DNA from: Lutibacter sp. Hel_I_33_5
GTDB lineage: Bacteria > Bacteroidota > Bacteroidia > Flavobacteriales > Flavobacteriaceae
Reading direction: 5' to 3'
Assembly: GCF_007827455.1 (NCBI RefSeq)
Contig: NZ_VISM01000001.1
Coordinates: forward strand, 1,713,501-1,777,500
DNA length: 64,000 nt
In this document: positions 51,560-61,121 of the stretch, in pieces
Layout: the number at the start of each line of letters is the position of its first letter
Position numbering within the stretch: position 1 is the first letter of the stretch
Notes under the pieces: model-generated
What the model was told of the DNA's origin: nothing
What the model saw: the letters and a program-made list of their open reading frames with translations, nothing else
The model's database searches: none
Made by a program: the position numbers and the translations under genes

Positions 51560-52306
51560 CTACTTCTTATTTACTGTTTTAATGTATTTTTCTAACGCCA
51601 TAGTCATCGATGGAGTTTCTGGTGTTGGAGCAGCAATATCTACGCGTAAACCTCTATCTGCAACTGCTTTAATAGTAGAATTACCAAAAACTGCAATGCG
51701 TGTTTCATTTTGTTTAAAGCCTGGGAAATTCTCGAATAAACTTTCGATACCTGATGGGCTAAAAAACACTAAAACATCGTAAAAAACATCTTCTAAATCA
51801 GACAAGTCACTTACAACCGTTCTATATAAATTTGCTCTCGTCCAAGTAACACCCAATTTATCTAATTCTGTTGGAATTAATGCTTTTAATTTATCAGAAG
51901 AAGGCAATAAGAATTTTTCGTCTTTATGCTTTTTTATTAATTTAGTAAGCTCTGGAAACGTTCTTGTACCTACGTAAATTTTACGTTTTCTATAGACAAC
52001 ATATTTTTGTAAATAGTAGGCTACAGCTTCAGACTGACAGAAATATTTCATGTCATCTGGCACATTAAAACGCATTTCTTCAGCAATTCTAAAAAAATGA
52101 TCTACTGCATTTCTACTTGTTAAAATTATTGCTGTAAATTGTGTTAAATCAATCTTTTGCGATCTAACCTCTTTTACAGAAATTCCTTCTACATGAATAA
52201 ATGATCTAAAATCTACTTTTACTTTTTGTTTATCTGCTAAATCAAAATAAGGAGAAGTCTCCGATTTAGGTGCTGGTTGGGAAACCAAAATTGTTTTCAC
52301 TTTCAT
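51560..52306 (-). CDS. hemD: uroporphyrinogen-III synthase
   Basis: 248 residues. The product closes hydroxymethylbilane to uroporphyrinogen III in heme synthesis. Seen: ILVSQPAPKSETSPYFDLA at the start, TAIILTSRNAVDHFFRIA, a Rossmann-like second domain, and DVLVFFSPSGIESLFENFPG with the conserved SPSG, then IAVFGNSTIKAVADRGLRVD. Low sequence conservation is normal for HemD. The DUF4271 gene, a frequent neighbour of hemD in Flavobacteriia, lies 14 bases upstream, so the two likely share a transcript. Confidence 0.93.
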   Translation of the reverse strand: MKVKTILVSQPAPKSETSPYFDLADKQKVKVDFRSFIHVEGISVKEVRSQKIDLTQFTAIILTSRNAVDHFFRIAEEMRFNVPDDMKYFCQSEAVAYYLQKYVVYRKRKIYVGTRTFPELTKLIKKHKDEKFLLPSSDKLKALIPTELDKLGVTWTRANLYRTVVSDLSDLEDVFYDVLVFFSPSGIESLFENFPGFKQNETRIAVFGNSTIKAVADRGLRVDIAAPTPETPSMTMALEKYIKTVNKK

Positions 52307-52320
52307 TTTTCTTTTTTTAT

Positions 52321-52950
52321 TTAAAATATTGATTTAAACAAAACCAATAGCGGTGCTATTTCGAAGGCGCAAAGGTACAAAATAAAATAAAACAACTTAC
52401 TAAGAATCAGTTTTTTATTATAAATGAATAAAAACAAATATCGGATCAATATAAAAATCAACAAAAACCCTTTTACAATAGTAATATCATTAAAAATATA
52501 ACTATTTATAATCAAAAATATAAACGTTAAAAAAGAAAAACTATGTAAAAAAGATGCTTTTGTAAACAGAAAAAAGTGACTAATCGGCTGTATTTCAAAT
52601 AAAAAACTGAGTAAAAACTCTAACAACCATCTTACTAAAAAGTAACTAGTAACTGCGACAAAAACAGTTAAAAAAGAGGAGAAATTTAGTTGACTTTTAT
52701 CAAAAAATAGACTAAAAAGTAACGAAAAAGTAATGGTGGTAAATAAAAATAAAACTCCGTTATAAAAACTAAATGGAGATGTATTTTCTTCTGCTTCTAA
52801 TTCTAAAAATCCTTTATTAAAAAAAATAAACGAATATCCATTAAGTTTCACTGAATTCAACCCTTTTAATACTCCTATTAAAACAAGTAAAAAGACAAGT
52901 ACACTACTTACTAAATTATTCGAAAAAAAAACCCTTTCTAAACCGTCCAT
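52321..52950 (-). CDS. DUF4271 family membrane protein
   Basis: 209 residues with about six membrane helices. Seen: LERVFFSNNLVSSVLVFL at the start, ELEAEENTSPFSFYNGVLFL, RWLLEFLLSFLFEI, and IRYLFLFIYNKKLI. I recognise this as DUF4271, a Bacteroidota family beside hemD. The function is unknown; the position suggests, but does not show, a link to heme synthesis or trafficking. Confidence 0.88.
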   Translation of the reverse strand: MDGLERVFFSNNLVSSVLVFLLVLIGVLKGLNSVKLNGYSFIFFNKGFLELEAEENTSPFSFYNGVLFLFTTITFSLLFSLFFDKSQLNFSSFLTVFVAVTSYFLVRWLLEFLLSFLFEIQPISHFFLFTKASFLHSFSFLTFIFLIINSYIFNDITIVKGFLLIFILIRYLFLFIYNKKLILSKLFYFILYLCAFEIAPLLVLFKSIF

Positions 52951-53001
52951 TTTAAGGAAATGCTAATTTAAGATTAACACAAAATTAGTAATAAAATAAT
53001 G

Positions 53002-53009
53002 TATCTTTG
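53002..53009 (+). promoter_or_regulatory. -7 element (TATCTTTG) of the GT2-GNAT-pyrC transcript
   Basis: An exact TAnnTTTG match 22 bases before the ATG at 53032. It lies downstream of the alternative ATG at 52999, which argues against that longer start. Confidence 0.55.
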
Positions 53010-53031
53010 CTATTGTTTAGCATTAATTACT

Positions 53032-53757
53032 ATGATCTCAGACACGCTAGTCATCATTCCTACTTATAACGAAAAAGAAAACATAGAAGCTATTATTAGA
53101 GCTGTTTTCAATCAAAAAAAAGAATTTCATGTTCTTGTTGTTGACGACAATTCTCCTGACGGTACGGCAACTATTGTAGACACATTAATAGAAAACGAAT
53201 TTTCTAATCGCTTATTTATTGAAAAAAGAGCTGGAAAAAATGGTTTAGGTACCGCTTATATTCACGGGTTTAAATGGGCTTTAAAAAAGGAATACGGATA
53301 TATTATTGAAATGGATGCCGATTTTTCTCATAATCCGAAAGATTTAAAAAGACTTTATAAATCGTGTGCAAAAAAAGGAAATGATGTAAGTGTTGGCTCA
53401 CGTTATTCAAAAGGCGTAAATGTTGTTAATTGGCCAATGCATAGAGTTTTGTTGTCTTATTTTGCCTCCAAATATGTGCGTTTTATTACCGGAATTCCAC
53501 TACATGATACAACCGCAGGATTTGTTTGTTGGAAAAGAAAAGTCTTAGAAACAATGAATTTAGATAAAATTGAATTTGTTGGATATGCTTTTCAAATAGA
53601 AATGAAATTTAAAGCTTGGAAGCGTAAATTTAAGGTAGATGAAGTCTCCGTTGTTTTTACAGATAGAACTTTAGGCGAATCAAAAATGAGCGGTAATATT
53701 GTTTACGAAGCATTATTTGGTGTGATAAAAATGCGTTTGAAAGGATTGCCTAAATAA
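53032..53757 (+). CDS. polyprenol monophosphomannose synthase-like glycosyltransferase (GT2)
   Basis: 241 residues from ATG 53032 (MISDTLVIIPTYNEKENI); the ATG at 52999 is upstream of the -7 element. Seen: the GT2 start IIPTYNEKENIEAI, the metal-binding DDNSPDGT, EMDADFSHNPKDLKRL, GSRYSKGVNVVNWPMHR, and DTTAGFVCWKRKVLE. It fits dolichol-phosphate-mannose synthase-like enzymes, which charge polyprenyl phosphate for protein or lipid glycosylation. It lacks the C-terminal membrane helices of some family members. The GNAT gene starts on the last base of its stop codon. Confidence 0.92.
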   Translation: MISDTLVIIPTYNEKENIEAIIRAVFNQKKEFHVLVVDDNSPDGTATIVDTLIENEFSNRLFIEKRAGKNGLGTAYIHGFKWALKKEYGYIIEMDADFSHNPKDLKRLYKSCAKKGNDVSVGSRYSKGVNVVNWPMHRVLLSYFASKYVRFITGIPLHDTTAGFVCWKRKVLETMNLDKIEFVGYAFQIEMKFKAWKRKFKVDEVSVVFTDRTLGESKMSGNIVYEALFGVIKMRLKGLPK

Positions 53758-54218
53758 TGACTGAAGTATCTATAAGAAAAGCAAAAATTGAAGATCTTAA
53801 AACCTTGTTAGAATTTGAACAAGGCGTTATAGAGGCAGAAAAACCTTTAGACCCTTTTTTAAAAAAAGGTGATATGTTTTATTATAACATTCCGAATCTA
53901 ATTACTAATAAAAACATTTATTTAGTTGTTGCGGTTTCTAATAATAAATTAGTGGGCTCTGGATATGTACGAATAGATAATTCTAAGCAGTATCATAAAA
54001 ATCCGTTGCATGGATATGTAGGATTTATTTATGTAAAACCTGATTCTAGAGGTCAAAGAATTAGTGGAAAAATCATTGAAGCTCTAAAAAATTGGAGCAA
54101 AGAAAATAATTTAAACGAATTAAGGTTAGACGTTTATCATAACAATCCAGCTGCAATAAAATCATACGAACGTTTTGGTTTTAATAAAAGTATGATAAAT
54201 ATGAGAATGGAAATATAA
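53757..54218 (+). CDS. GNAT family N-acetyltransferase
   Basis: 153 residues. Seen: an N-terminal strand and helix typical of GNAT (VSIRKAKIEDLKTLLEFEQG), the acetyl-CoA site VGFIYVKPDSRGQRISGKII (R/Q-x-x-G-x-G/S pattern), and ELRLDVYHNNPAAIKSYERF ahead of GF. Substrate unknown. Its start overlaps the GT2 stop by 1 base and pyrC follows after 8 bases. Confidence 0.92.
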   Translation: MTEVSIRKAKIEDLKTLLEFEQGVIEAEKPLDPFLKKGDMFYYNIPNLITNKNIYLVVAVSNNKLVGSGYVRIDNSKQYHKNPLHGYVGFIYVKPDSRGQRISGKIIEALKNWSKENNLNELRLDVYHNNPAAIKSYERFGFNKSMINMRMEI

Positions 54219-54226
54219 CACAGCAA

Positions 54227-55567
54227 ATGACAAAAAGTATTTTAATACAAAACGCACAAATAGTAAATGAAAACGTTATTTTAAAAGGTGATGTTCTTAT
54301 TGAAGATGAATTAATAAAAGAAATTTCTACAAATATTATTCCTTCAAAGAATACAACTGTAATTAATGCAGAAGGAAATTATTTAATTCCTGGAATGATT
54401 GACGATCAGGTGCATTTTAGAGAACCGGGTTTAACACATAAAGCTAATATTGGCACAGAAAGTAAAGCGGCTGTTGCTGGTGGAATTACGTCTTTTATTG
54501 AAATGCCAAATACAGTTCCGCAAGCTACTACACAAGAATTACTTGAAGAAAAATTTGATACTGCATCCAAAACATCTTACGCGAACTATTCTTTTATGTT
54601 TGGTGGAACTAATGATAATTTGGAAGAGTTGTTAAAAACCGATCCTAAAAAAGTAGCTGGAATTAAGTTGTTTTTAGGTTCTTCTACTGGTAATATGTTA
54701 GTAGATAATGAAGACGTTTTAGAAAAAATATTTTCATCAACAGACATGTTAATTTCCGTGCATTGTGAAGATGAAGCTACCATTAGAAAAAATACCGAAA
54801 TATATAAAGCAAAATATGGAGATGATATCCCTGTAAAATTTCATCCAATTATTAGAAGCGAAGAAGCATGTTATTTATCTTCATCAAAAGCGATTGAATT
54901 AGCTAAAAAAACTGGAGCAAGACTACATGTTTTTCACTTGTCAACAGAAAAAGAAACACATTTATTTAGAAATGATATTCCGTTAGAAGAAAAGAAAATT
55001 ACAGCAGAAGTTTGCATCCATCATTTGTGGTTTACAGATAAAGATTACGATAAAAAAGGAACGCATATTAAATGGAATCCTGCCGTAAAATCTCAAAAAG
55101 ATAAAGACGGTTTATGGAAAGCTTTGTTAGATGATAGAATTGATGTTATTGCTACAGATCATGCACCTCATACAATCGAAGAAAAAGACAATGTCTATAC
55201 AAAAGCGCCAAGTGGCGGGCCATTAGTACAACATGCAATAATTGCTCTTTTAGAAAAAGTAAAAGAAGGTGTTATTTCGATAGAGAAAGTGGTTGAAAAA
55301 GCGTGTCATAATCCAGCCAAACTCTTCCAAGTAGAAAAGAGAGGATTTATTAAAGAAGGATTTTATGCAGATTTAGTTTTAATAAATCCGACCCAAAAAC
55401 AAACCGTTTCTAAAGAGAATATTTTATATAAATGTGGATGGTCTCCTTTTGAAAATGAAGCATTTTCTTCTACAATAACCCATACATTTATTAATGGAAA
55501 TTTAGTCTATACTAATGGCGTTTTTAAGGAAGAATTAAAAGGAAAACGTTTAACTTTTACTAGATAA
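54227..55567 (+). CDS. pyrC: dihydroorotase (class I type)
   Basis: 446 residues. It closes N-carbamoyl-aspartate to dihydroorotate. Seen: the metal-site strand GMIDDQVHFREPGLTH, where Gln takes the place of the first His in the HxH motif of E. coli-type enzymes, KLFLGSSTGNML (Lys that is normally carbamylated), HCEDEATI, LHVFHLSTE, and VIATDHAPHT (Asp). The Gln form is one I recall from many Bacteroidota members, so the gene is probably functional, but the metal site deserves a check. It is followed directly by the DUF4296 gene. Confidence 0.93.
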   Translation: MTKSILIQNAQIVNENVILKGDVLIEDELIKEISTNIIPSKNTTVINAEGNYLIPGMIDDQVHFREPGLTHKANIGTESKAAVAGGITSFIEMPNTVPQATTQELLEEKFDTASKTSYANYSFMFGGTNDNLEELLKTDPKKVAGIKLFLGSSTGNMLVDNEDVLEKIFSSTDMLISVHCEDEATIRKNTEIYKAKYGDDIPVKFHPIIRSEEACYLSSSKAIELAKKTGARLHVFHLSTEKETHLFRNDIPLEEKKITAEVCIHHLWFTDKDYDKKGTHIKWNPAVKSQKDKDGLWKALLDDRIDVIATDHAPHTIEEKDNVYTKAPSGGPLVQHAIIALLEKVKEGVISIEKVVEKACHNPAKLFQVEKRGFIKEGFYADLVLINPTQKQTVSKENILYKCGWSPFENEAFSSTITHTFINGNLVYTNGVFKEELKGKRLTFTR

Positions 55568-56029
55568 ATGAAAAATTTAGTATACATAGCAGCTGTTTTC
55601 TTTTTGTTTTCTTGTACAAGCAATACAATCTATGAAAAGCCAAAAGATTTAATTCCTAAAGATACCATGGTATCTTTATTAACAGATATGTATTTAGCTG
55701 TTGCTTCAAAACAGACAAAAAATATTCATTTACAAAAAGACATTAATTATATGTTTTTAGTTTATGAAAAATACAACATTGATAGCACACGTTTTCGCTC
55801 AAGCAATTATTATTATACAACCATCATAGAGGAATATGAAAAAATGTATGATACTATTATAAAAAACTTAAAAAAGCGACATGAAGCAAGTAAAATTCTA
55901 GAAAAAATAAGTGATTCTATTAAAAGAGATTCGCTGCTTATGATAAAAACGTTAAATGCGAAGAAAGAACGATTAGGTAAAAAAGAAGAACTAAAACCTT
56001 TAAAAAAGATGCTTAAAAATCCTGAGTAG
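55568..56029 (+). CDS. DUF4296 family lipoprotein
   Basis: 153 residues that start directly after the pyrC stop. A lipobox (FFLFSC, Cys at 16) is followed by the DUF4296 body: KPKDLIPKDTMVSLLTDMYL, VYEKYNIDSTRFRSSNYYY, and YDTIIKNLKKR. The C-terminal part is Lys-rich. Known only as a Bacteroidota family of unknown function, often beside pyrC or polyprenol-mannose synthase genes. The end overlaps the convergent SDR gene by 17 bases. Confidence 0.92.
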   Translation: MKNLVYIAAVFFLFSCTSNTIYEKPKDLIPKDTMVSLLTDMYLAVASKQTKNIHLQKDINYMFLVYEKYNIDSTRFRSSNYYYTTIIEEYEKMYDTIIKNLKKRHEASKILEKISDSIKRDSLLMIKTLNAKKERLGKKEELKPLKKMLKNPE

Positions 56030-57008
56030 TTGCCTGGATAACAGTATCTATTTTTTCGAATTCAAAATTTAATTGTTTACTGATTTTTTCTGAAGAATAT
56101 CTAGCAATTGAATGTGCAGATTTTGCTGAGTCTTTTGTTAAAAATGGCGCTTTTCCTGTTAATTTTGATACAACCCAACTTAATCTCCAAAAAATTGAAG
56201 TTTGCCAAGGTTTTATTTTAACTTTTGGTAGGTTTTTCCCAAAACCTGTTGCAATCCCATCAAAAACTTCTTTAAACGATTTGTTCTCAGCAACTAAAAT
56301 AAAACGTTCATTATTAATATCAGAATTTAGTAATAAAATCATCGATTTCACAACATCTTTTACGCCAACAAAACCTGTAATTCCTTCAGTATAATACTTA
56401 AATCCGTTGTTAATTTGGGTGAATAATTTTCCAGTTCCTTCATTCCAAAAACCACTCCCTAAAATTACTCCAGGATTTACAATAACTACTTTAATTCCTT
56501 CTTGACTGGCACGCCAAACTTCCATTTCTGCACCAAATTTTGTAATCGCATATCCACTATGATGCGTTTGATCATTCCATTCGTTTTCTTCAGTAATTAC
56601 TTGATTCTTAATTGCATCACCAACGGCAGCAATAGAACTCACAAAACATAGTTTTTCAATTTTTGCATCTATAGAAAGATTGACAATAATTGCAGTTCCA
56701 TGAATATTTACTTTCCGCATTTCTCTATAATCATTCGGATTAAAAGAAACCAATGCTGCACAATGATATACTTTTTTAACTCCAATAAATACAGGAATCA
56801 TAACGGGAACGTCAGTAATATCAGCTTGAATCCATTCTATTTTAGAAAAGTATTTTTCTACATTATCTGTATAATATGAAAATATTTTTTTGACATGATT
56901 TTTTTTGCTTTCAGTCCTGTAAATAGCTCTAATTATATCATTTTCTAAACATAAATGATACAATAAATGTGAGCCCACCAAACCTGTTCCGCCAGTAACT
57001 AAAATCAT
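56013..57008 (-). CDS. NAD-dependent epimerase/dehydratase (extended SDR)
   Basis: 331 residues. Seen: the cofactor motif [19 protein letters not shown] (GxxGxxG), [31 protein letters not shown], and the catalytic YxxxK in [17 protein letters not shown] with Ser in SSIAA, then [11 protein letters not shown]. This is an extended short-chain dehydrogenase similar to dihydroflavonol-4-reductase or 3-beta-HSD-like enzymes. The substrate is not apparent. Convergent with the DUF4296 gene and divergent from tyrS. Confidence 0.9.
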   Translation of the reverse strand: MILVTGGTGLVGSHLLYHLCLENDIIRAIYRTESKKNHVKKIFSYYTDNVEKYFSKIEWIQADITDVPVMIPVFIGVKKVYHCAALVSFNPNDYREMRKVNIHGTAIIVNLSIDAKIEKLCFVSSIAAVGDAIKNQVITEENEWNDQTHHSGYAITKFGAEMEVWRASQEGIKVVIVNPGVILGSGFWNEGTGKLFTQINNGFKYYTEGITGFVGVKDVVKSMILLLNSDINNERFILVAENKSFKEVFDGIATGFGKNLPKVKIKPWQTSIFWRLSWVVSKLTGKAPFLTKDSAKSAHSIARYSSEKISKQLNFEFEKIDTVIQATTQDF

Positions 57009-57041
57009 ACTACGAATTTAGCTTTTTTTGGTTGATAAACT

Positions 57042-57049
57042 TATCTTTG
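57042..57049 (+). promoter_or_regulatory. -7 element (TATCTTTG) of tyrS
   Basis: An exact TAnnTTTG match 21 bases before the ATG at 57071. The in-frame start at 57032 lies upstream of it and is therefore rejected. Confidence 0.55.
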
Positions 57050-57070
57050 CCAACTGATAAATTGATTACA

Positions 57071-58366
57071 ATGAAGAATTTTATTGAAGAATTACAGTGG
57101 AGAGGAATGATGCATGATAATATGCCTGGAACCGAAGAACATTTACTAGAAAAAATGCGTAGTGCTTATGTTGGTTTTGATCCAACGGCAGATTCACTAC
57201 ATATCGGTAATTTAGTTCCTATTATGTTATTGGCGCATTATCAACGTTGTGGACATAAACCAATTGCTTTGGTTGGTGGTGCAACAGGTATGATTGGTGA
57301 TCCTTCTGGAAAATCTTCAGAACGTAATTTGTTAGATGAAAAAACACTACGTCATAATCAAGAATGTGTAAAAGCACAATTAGGACACTTTTTAGATTTT
57401 GAAAGTGATGCTGAAAATGCAGCCGTACTTGTTAATAATTACGATTGGATGAAAGAAATTTCGTTCCTAGAATTTATTAGAGATGTAGGAAAACATATTA
57501 CCGTAAATTACATGATGGCAAAAGATTCTGTAAAAAACAGAATTAGCGCAGAATCTAAAGAAGGAATGTCTTTTACAGAGTTTACCTACCAAATGGTACA
57601 AGGGTATGATTTCTTACATTTATTTAGAGAAAACGCTACTACCATACAAATGGGAGGTTCGGATCAATGGGGAAATATTACTACCGGAACCGAATTAATT
57701 AGAAGAATTGGTGGCGGAAAAGGATATGCAATAACCTGTCCTTTAATTACAAAATCTGATGGTTCTAAATTCGGAAAATCTGAAGGTGGAAATGTTTGGT
57801 TAGATGCAAAAAGAACCTCAGCTTATAAATTTTATCAATATTGGTTAAATACTTCAGATGAAGATGCAGAAAAGTATATAAAAATCTTTACTTTTTTAGA
57901 TCAGGAAACAATAAATTCTTTGATTGAAGAGCATAAAGAAGCACCACATGTTAGAGTTTTACAAAAACGTTTAGGAGAAGAAGTTACAGTTTTAGTTCAT
58001 GGAAAAGAAGAATATGAAAAAGCAATAGCTGCTTCTAATATCTTATTTGGAAAATCTACTTCTGAAGATTTAAAATCATTAGATGAACAAACTTTTTTAG
58101 ATGTTTTTGATGGTGTACCACAAGCAGAAGTTGCTAAAGAAGATATTGATAATGGATTGGATATGATTGGTGCATTAGCCGCAAAAACTAGTTTTTTAAA
58201 ATCTAATGGTGATGCTAGAAGAGCGTTAAAAGAAAACTCGATTTCAGTAAATAAAGAAAAAGTAAAAGACGATTATGTAATTACTTCAAAAGATTTAATT
58301 GCAACTAAATATGTACTTTTACAGCGAGGTAAAAAGAATTATTTCTTGTTGAAAGTTAACAACTAG
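57071..58366 (+). CDS. tyrS: tyrosyl-tRNA synthetase
   Basis: 431 residues from ATG 57071 ([20 protein letters not shown]). The product charges tRNA-Tyr. Seen: [20 protein letters not shown] with the HIGH-like [37 protein letters not shown], the KMSKS-like KFGKSEGGN, and a C-terminal S4 RNA-binding domain (about 360-425, [20 protein letters not shown]). Length is standard. No T-box is seen upstream, as expected for this phylum. Confidence 0.97.
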   Translation: MKNFIEELQWRGMMHDNMPGTEEHLLEKMRSAYVGFDPTADSLHIGNLVPIMLLAHYQRCGHKPIALVGGATGMIGDPSGKSSERNLLDEKTLRHNQECVKAQLGHFLDFESDAENAAVLVNNYDWMKEISFLEFIRDVGKHITVNYMMAKDSVKNRISAESKEGMSFTEFTYQMVQGYDFLHLFRENATTIQMGGSDQWGNITTGTELIRRIGGGKGYAITCPLITKSDGSKFGKSEGGNVWLDAKRTSAYKFYQYWLNTSDEDAEKYIKIFTFLDQETINSLIEEHKEAPHVRVLQKRLGEEVTVLVHGKEEYEKAIAASNILFGKSTSEDLKSLDEQTFLDVFDGVPQAEVAKEDIDNGLDMIGALAAKTSFLKSNGDARRALKENSISVNKEKVKDDYVITSKDLIATKYVLLQRGKKNYFLLKVNN

Positions 58367-58385
58367 AAAAAAATCTTATAAATGC

Positions 58386-58411
58386 GAAAGAGCTGATTTC
58401 TCAGCTCTTTC
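58386..58411 (+). terminator. intrinsic terminator of tyrS
   Basis: Stem GAAAGAGCTGA (58386-58396) / TCAGCTCTTTC (58401-58411), TTTC loop. The T-run after it is weak (CTATTTA). It may also serve the convergent YHS genes. Confidence 0.7.
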
Positions 58412-58441
58412 TATTTACCCCCTAAATAAATACTAACCTAT

Positions 58442-58882
58442 TTAGTTGAAAATTTCTTTCCAATTTTTGTCGGCTTGTTTTGTTAATTTTTTAGGACTCT
58501 CATTATTCCATAGGTATAACGTATTTGTTCCCCAAGAATTGTAAAATAAATATAGTTTATTTTCTCGAATCTCAAAAGTTTTTGGATTAATACTTACTTT
58601 TTCACCTTTTAACGCAATAGCGTAAGCGCAATAACCACCATACTGTGGAATAAAATTTTCTGGTGCTTCATTAAACATATTTAGATGTTCTTTAGATGAA
58701 AATTTGAACATAGCACCATCATATGTTGCAGTGAATTTTTTATTCCCTTTTTCCGCCTTATTATAAAAATATGATACTACATCATAACCGTTTACAACAT
58801 ATCCTTTTTTGGTATTATACTCTTTTTGCGCATAAACACTTGAGATAAAAAAGATACAAAGTAGTGCTAAAATCTGCTTCAT
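58442..58882 (-). CDS. YHS domain protein, copy 2
   Basis: 146 residues, signal peptide 1-18 (SVYAQ). The motif KGYVVNGYDVVSYFYNKAEK is followed by FKFSSKEHLNMFNEAPENF, then IPQYGGYCAYAIALKGEKVS. The YHS domain has the paired Tyr/His/Ser pattern of metal-associated modules, and the YGGYCAYAIA run is typical of the YHS-like family with cofactor-binding cysteine. Tandem paralogue of the gene upstream; its start overlaps that stop by one base. Confidence 0.88.
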   Translation of the reverse strand: MKQILALLCIFFISSVYAQKEYNTKKGYVVNGYDVVSYFYNKAEKGNKKFTATYDGAMFKFSSKEHLNMFNEAPENFIPQYGGYCAYAIALKGEKVSINPKTFEIRENKLYLFYNSWGTNTLYLWNNESPKKLTKQADKNWKEIFN

Positions 58883-59337
58883 TAATTCTTTTTAAGTTTT
58901 ATTTCTTCCCAATTTACATCTCCTTTACCTTGTAAATTTTTAGTATCTCCCTCTTTCCAATCTGTTAACTTACTAGAAATCCAAGAACTATAAAATAAAT
59001 ATAGTTTTCCGTCTCGGATATCATATTCTTCTGCATCAATATACATTTTGGTTTTTTTAGCAGCTACTGCGTACGCACAATAACCCCCATATTGTGGAAT
59101 ATATTTCTTTGGATTTTTTTTAAAAGTTTCTAAATTTTCTTCTGATGAAAACTTAAATTTTGCGCCATCAAAAGTAGTTTGATGCTTCTTTTTTCCTTCA
59201 ATCGGACTTTTTTCTATAAAGTAAGAAACTAAGTCATAGCCTTCTGCAACATACCCTTTCTTGGTGTTGTAATCAATCTGTTGTGAAAAAATGGAGGAAG
59301 TAAAAGTTAAAAATAGAATAATAATAACTTTTTTCAT
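58882..59337 (-). CDS. YHS domain protein, copy 1
   Basis: 151 residues, signal peptide about 1-18 (SIFSQ). It has the same order as the next gene: KGYVAEGYDLVSYFIEKSPI, FKFSSEENLETFKKNPKKY, IPQYGGYCAYAVAAKKTKM, and LYLFYSSWI. The two clearly come from a tandem duplication. Likely secreted to the periplasm and possibly metal-binding. Function unknown. Confidence 0.88.
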   Translation of the reverse strand: MKKVIIILFLTFTSSIFSQQIDYNTKKGYVAEGYDLVSYFIEKSPIEGKKKHQTTFDGAKFKFSSEENLETFKKNPKKYIPQYGGYCAYAVAAKKTKMYIDAEEYDIRDGKLYLFYSSWISSKLTDWKEGDTKNLQGKGDVNWEEIKLKKN

Positions 59338-59379
59338 TTTTGTACGTTTTTAGTAGTTGTCGAAATAAAAAAAAGAAAC

Positions 59380-60354
59380 TTACAGGGCCATTAAATTACA
59401 ACCTCTAATATCAGAATTATCAAAACGTCCAATAACTTCAAAATTAGTATTCGTATGAACTTTTCCTAAGTCTTGGGTGGCGATAAAAGAACAAGAATTA
59501 TAGTTTGCTAAATCAATGACATTAATTCCGCCAGTTTTTCCAGTCTTTAAAATTGTTAAAGCATCTTCGGTGTCACGCGTCAAAACTTTCATCCAAAGCG
59601 GGGTTTCAAATACTCCATTTCCTTTAGAATATGCTTGACTCAATAATTCTGTCATTCCATATTCCGAATGAATTTTATCCACATTAAAACCTTTTTTTAA
59701 TATTGAATGCAACTCTTGACGTACCAATTCTTTCCTTCTACCTTTCATTCCGCCAGTTTCCATAATAATGGTATTTTTTAGGCTAAATTGATACTTTTCT
59801 ATCAAATCTAACAACGCAAAGGAAACACCAATTAATAGTGTTTTTTGTCCGTTTTTGTCAATTTCTTGTAGATTTTTGGCTAATTCTGCTTCATTTTTAA
59901 GAAAAAAACCACTTTTTTTGTTTTTTGTTTTTTTGATTAAATCATCAACCATAAAAACTAAGGAAGAACCTTTTCTTTCTAAATAATTGGGTAACAAAGC
60001 AAGTACAACATAGTTTTCAATATCACCATAAAAATGTTTAAATCCTTTTAGGTAGCTTTTTTTATAAAAAGAAATATCTGTGACAAAATGTTTACTTGTT
60101 GCGCTTCCTGTTGTACCAGAACTAGTAAATGCTTCTTGAATTTTATCAGTGGATGAAAGTACTTCTCTACTTTTAAAAAACTGAATGGGTAAAAACGGAA
60201 TTTCTTCTATCTTTTTAACATCAGATGGATGTACATTTATTAAATCGCAAAAAGAACGATACACTTTATTGTTTTTAAACTGATGTTTAAAAACATTTAA
60301 CGCAACGTCTGTAAAATCTTCTTCAGATTGTATGTTAAAAATAGCTTCTTGCAT
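59380..60354 (-). CDS. LuxE-like acyl-protein synthetase family protein
   Basis: 324 residues. Seen: FLPIQFFKSREVLSS, the adenylate-forming motif EAFTSSGTTGSATSKHFV, METGGMKGRRKELVRQELH, and IHSEYGMTELLSQAYSKGNG (the acyl-adenylate Tyr-Gly-Met-Thr-Glu segment), then a C-terminal DLGKVHTNTNFEVIGRFDN. It fits the LuxE family of the ANL superfamily (fatty-acid activation in bioluminescence), but no lux genes are here. It may activate an acyl or aryl acid for a surface polymer or lipid. Stands alone. Confidence 0.85.
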   Translation of the reverse strand: MQEAIFNIQSEEDFTDVALNVFKHQFKNNKVYRSFCDLINVHPSDVKKIEEIPFLPIQFFKSREVLSSTDKIQEAFTSSGTTGSATSKHFVTDISFYKKSYLKGFKHFYGDIENYVVLALLPNYLERKGSSLVFMVDDLIKKTKNKKSGFFLKNEAELAKNLQEIDKNGQKTLLIGVSFALLDLIEKYQFSLKNTIIMETGGMKGRRKELVRQELHSILKKGFNVDKIHSEYGMTELLSQAYSKGNGVFETPLWMKVLTRDTEDALTILKTGKTGGINVIDLANYNSCSFIATQDLGKVHTNTNFEVIGRFDNSDIRGCNLMAL

Positions 60355-60429
60355 ATAATGTGCAAAAATAAGATTATTAAACGCAACCTTTTTATCAATT
60401 TTTCATCTACTTAAAAAACGAATGATATT

Positions 60430-61119
60430 TTGAAAAAAATCATTTTAATTCTATCTCTTTTTGTATTCGCTTCGTGTGAAAACAACTCGCCTACTATAAA
60501 TCCAGACAATTTATTATTAGGCAATTGGTCTCATTCAGAATATAACAATGGCGAAATAACTTTTAAAAGAGTAGATCAATTACCGAACGAAGAAAATGGT
60601 ATTTCTATTAAAGCCGAAGGGGTTTTTCTAGAGCGCACCTCTGGCTGGTGTGGTACACCTCCATTATCTTTTTTTGATATTGATGGAACTTGGACTCTAT
60701 TAGAAAAAGATAAAATAGAAATACATACAGATACTTATCAAGGAACATTACAATGGAATATTATTTCTGTAACAGAAAAAGAACTTATTGTAACAAGAAC
60801 TTTAACTGAACAGGAAAAAGAGCATCAAAATTTAATGAATTTGTTTGCAGAAATTCAAGATATAGCAAATAGTCTTTCTTGTAAAGATGCATTAGAATGG
60901 TTATTTACTGCTTATGGATCTAAAGCCTGCGGTGGACCACAAGGTTATATTGCTTATTCTAAAAAAATTGATACGGTGAATTTCCTAAATAAAGTAGCTA
61001 TTTATACAGAGGGTGAAAAAGAATATAATATAAAATGGGATATTAATTCAACTTGTGATATTACACCCCAACCAACGGGAGTGAAATGTGAAAATGATTA
61101 TCCAACGTTATTATTTTAA
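60430..61119 (+). CDS. hypothetical lipoprotein
   Basis: 229 residues from a TTG start; a nearby ATG (60422) is out of frame. A lipobox (LFVFASC, Cys at 16) is followed by a lipocalin-like strand pattern: LLLGNWSHSEYNNGEITF, WTLLEKDKIEIHTDTYQGTL, and WNIISVTEKELIVTRTL. Several cysteines (about 74, 151, 168, 211) could form disulfides. The NWSHSEY...ELIV pattern resembles the lipocalin-like DUF families of Bacteroidota. It starts the operon containing the second ECF sigma factor. Confidence 0.7.
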   Translation: MKKIILILSLFVFASCENNSPTINPDNLLLGNWSHSEYNNGEITFKRVDQLPNEENGISIKAEGVFLERTSGWCGTPPLSFFDIDGTWTLLEKDKIEIHTDTYQGTLQWNIISVTEKELIVTRTLTEQEKEHQNLMNLFAEIQDIANSLSCKDALEWLFTAYGSKACGGPQGYIAYSKKIDTVNFLNKVAIYTEGEKEYNIKWDINSTCDITPQPTGVKCENDYPTLLF

Positions 61120-61121
61120 TT

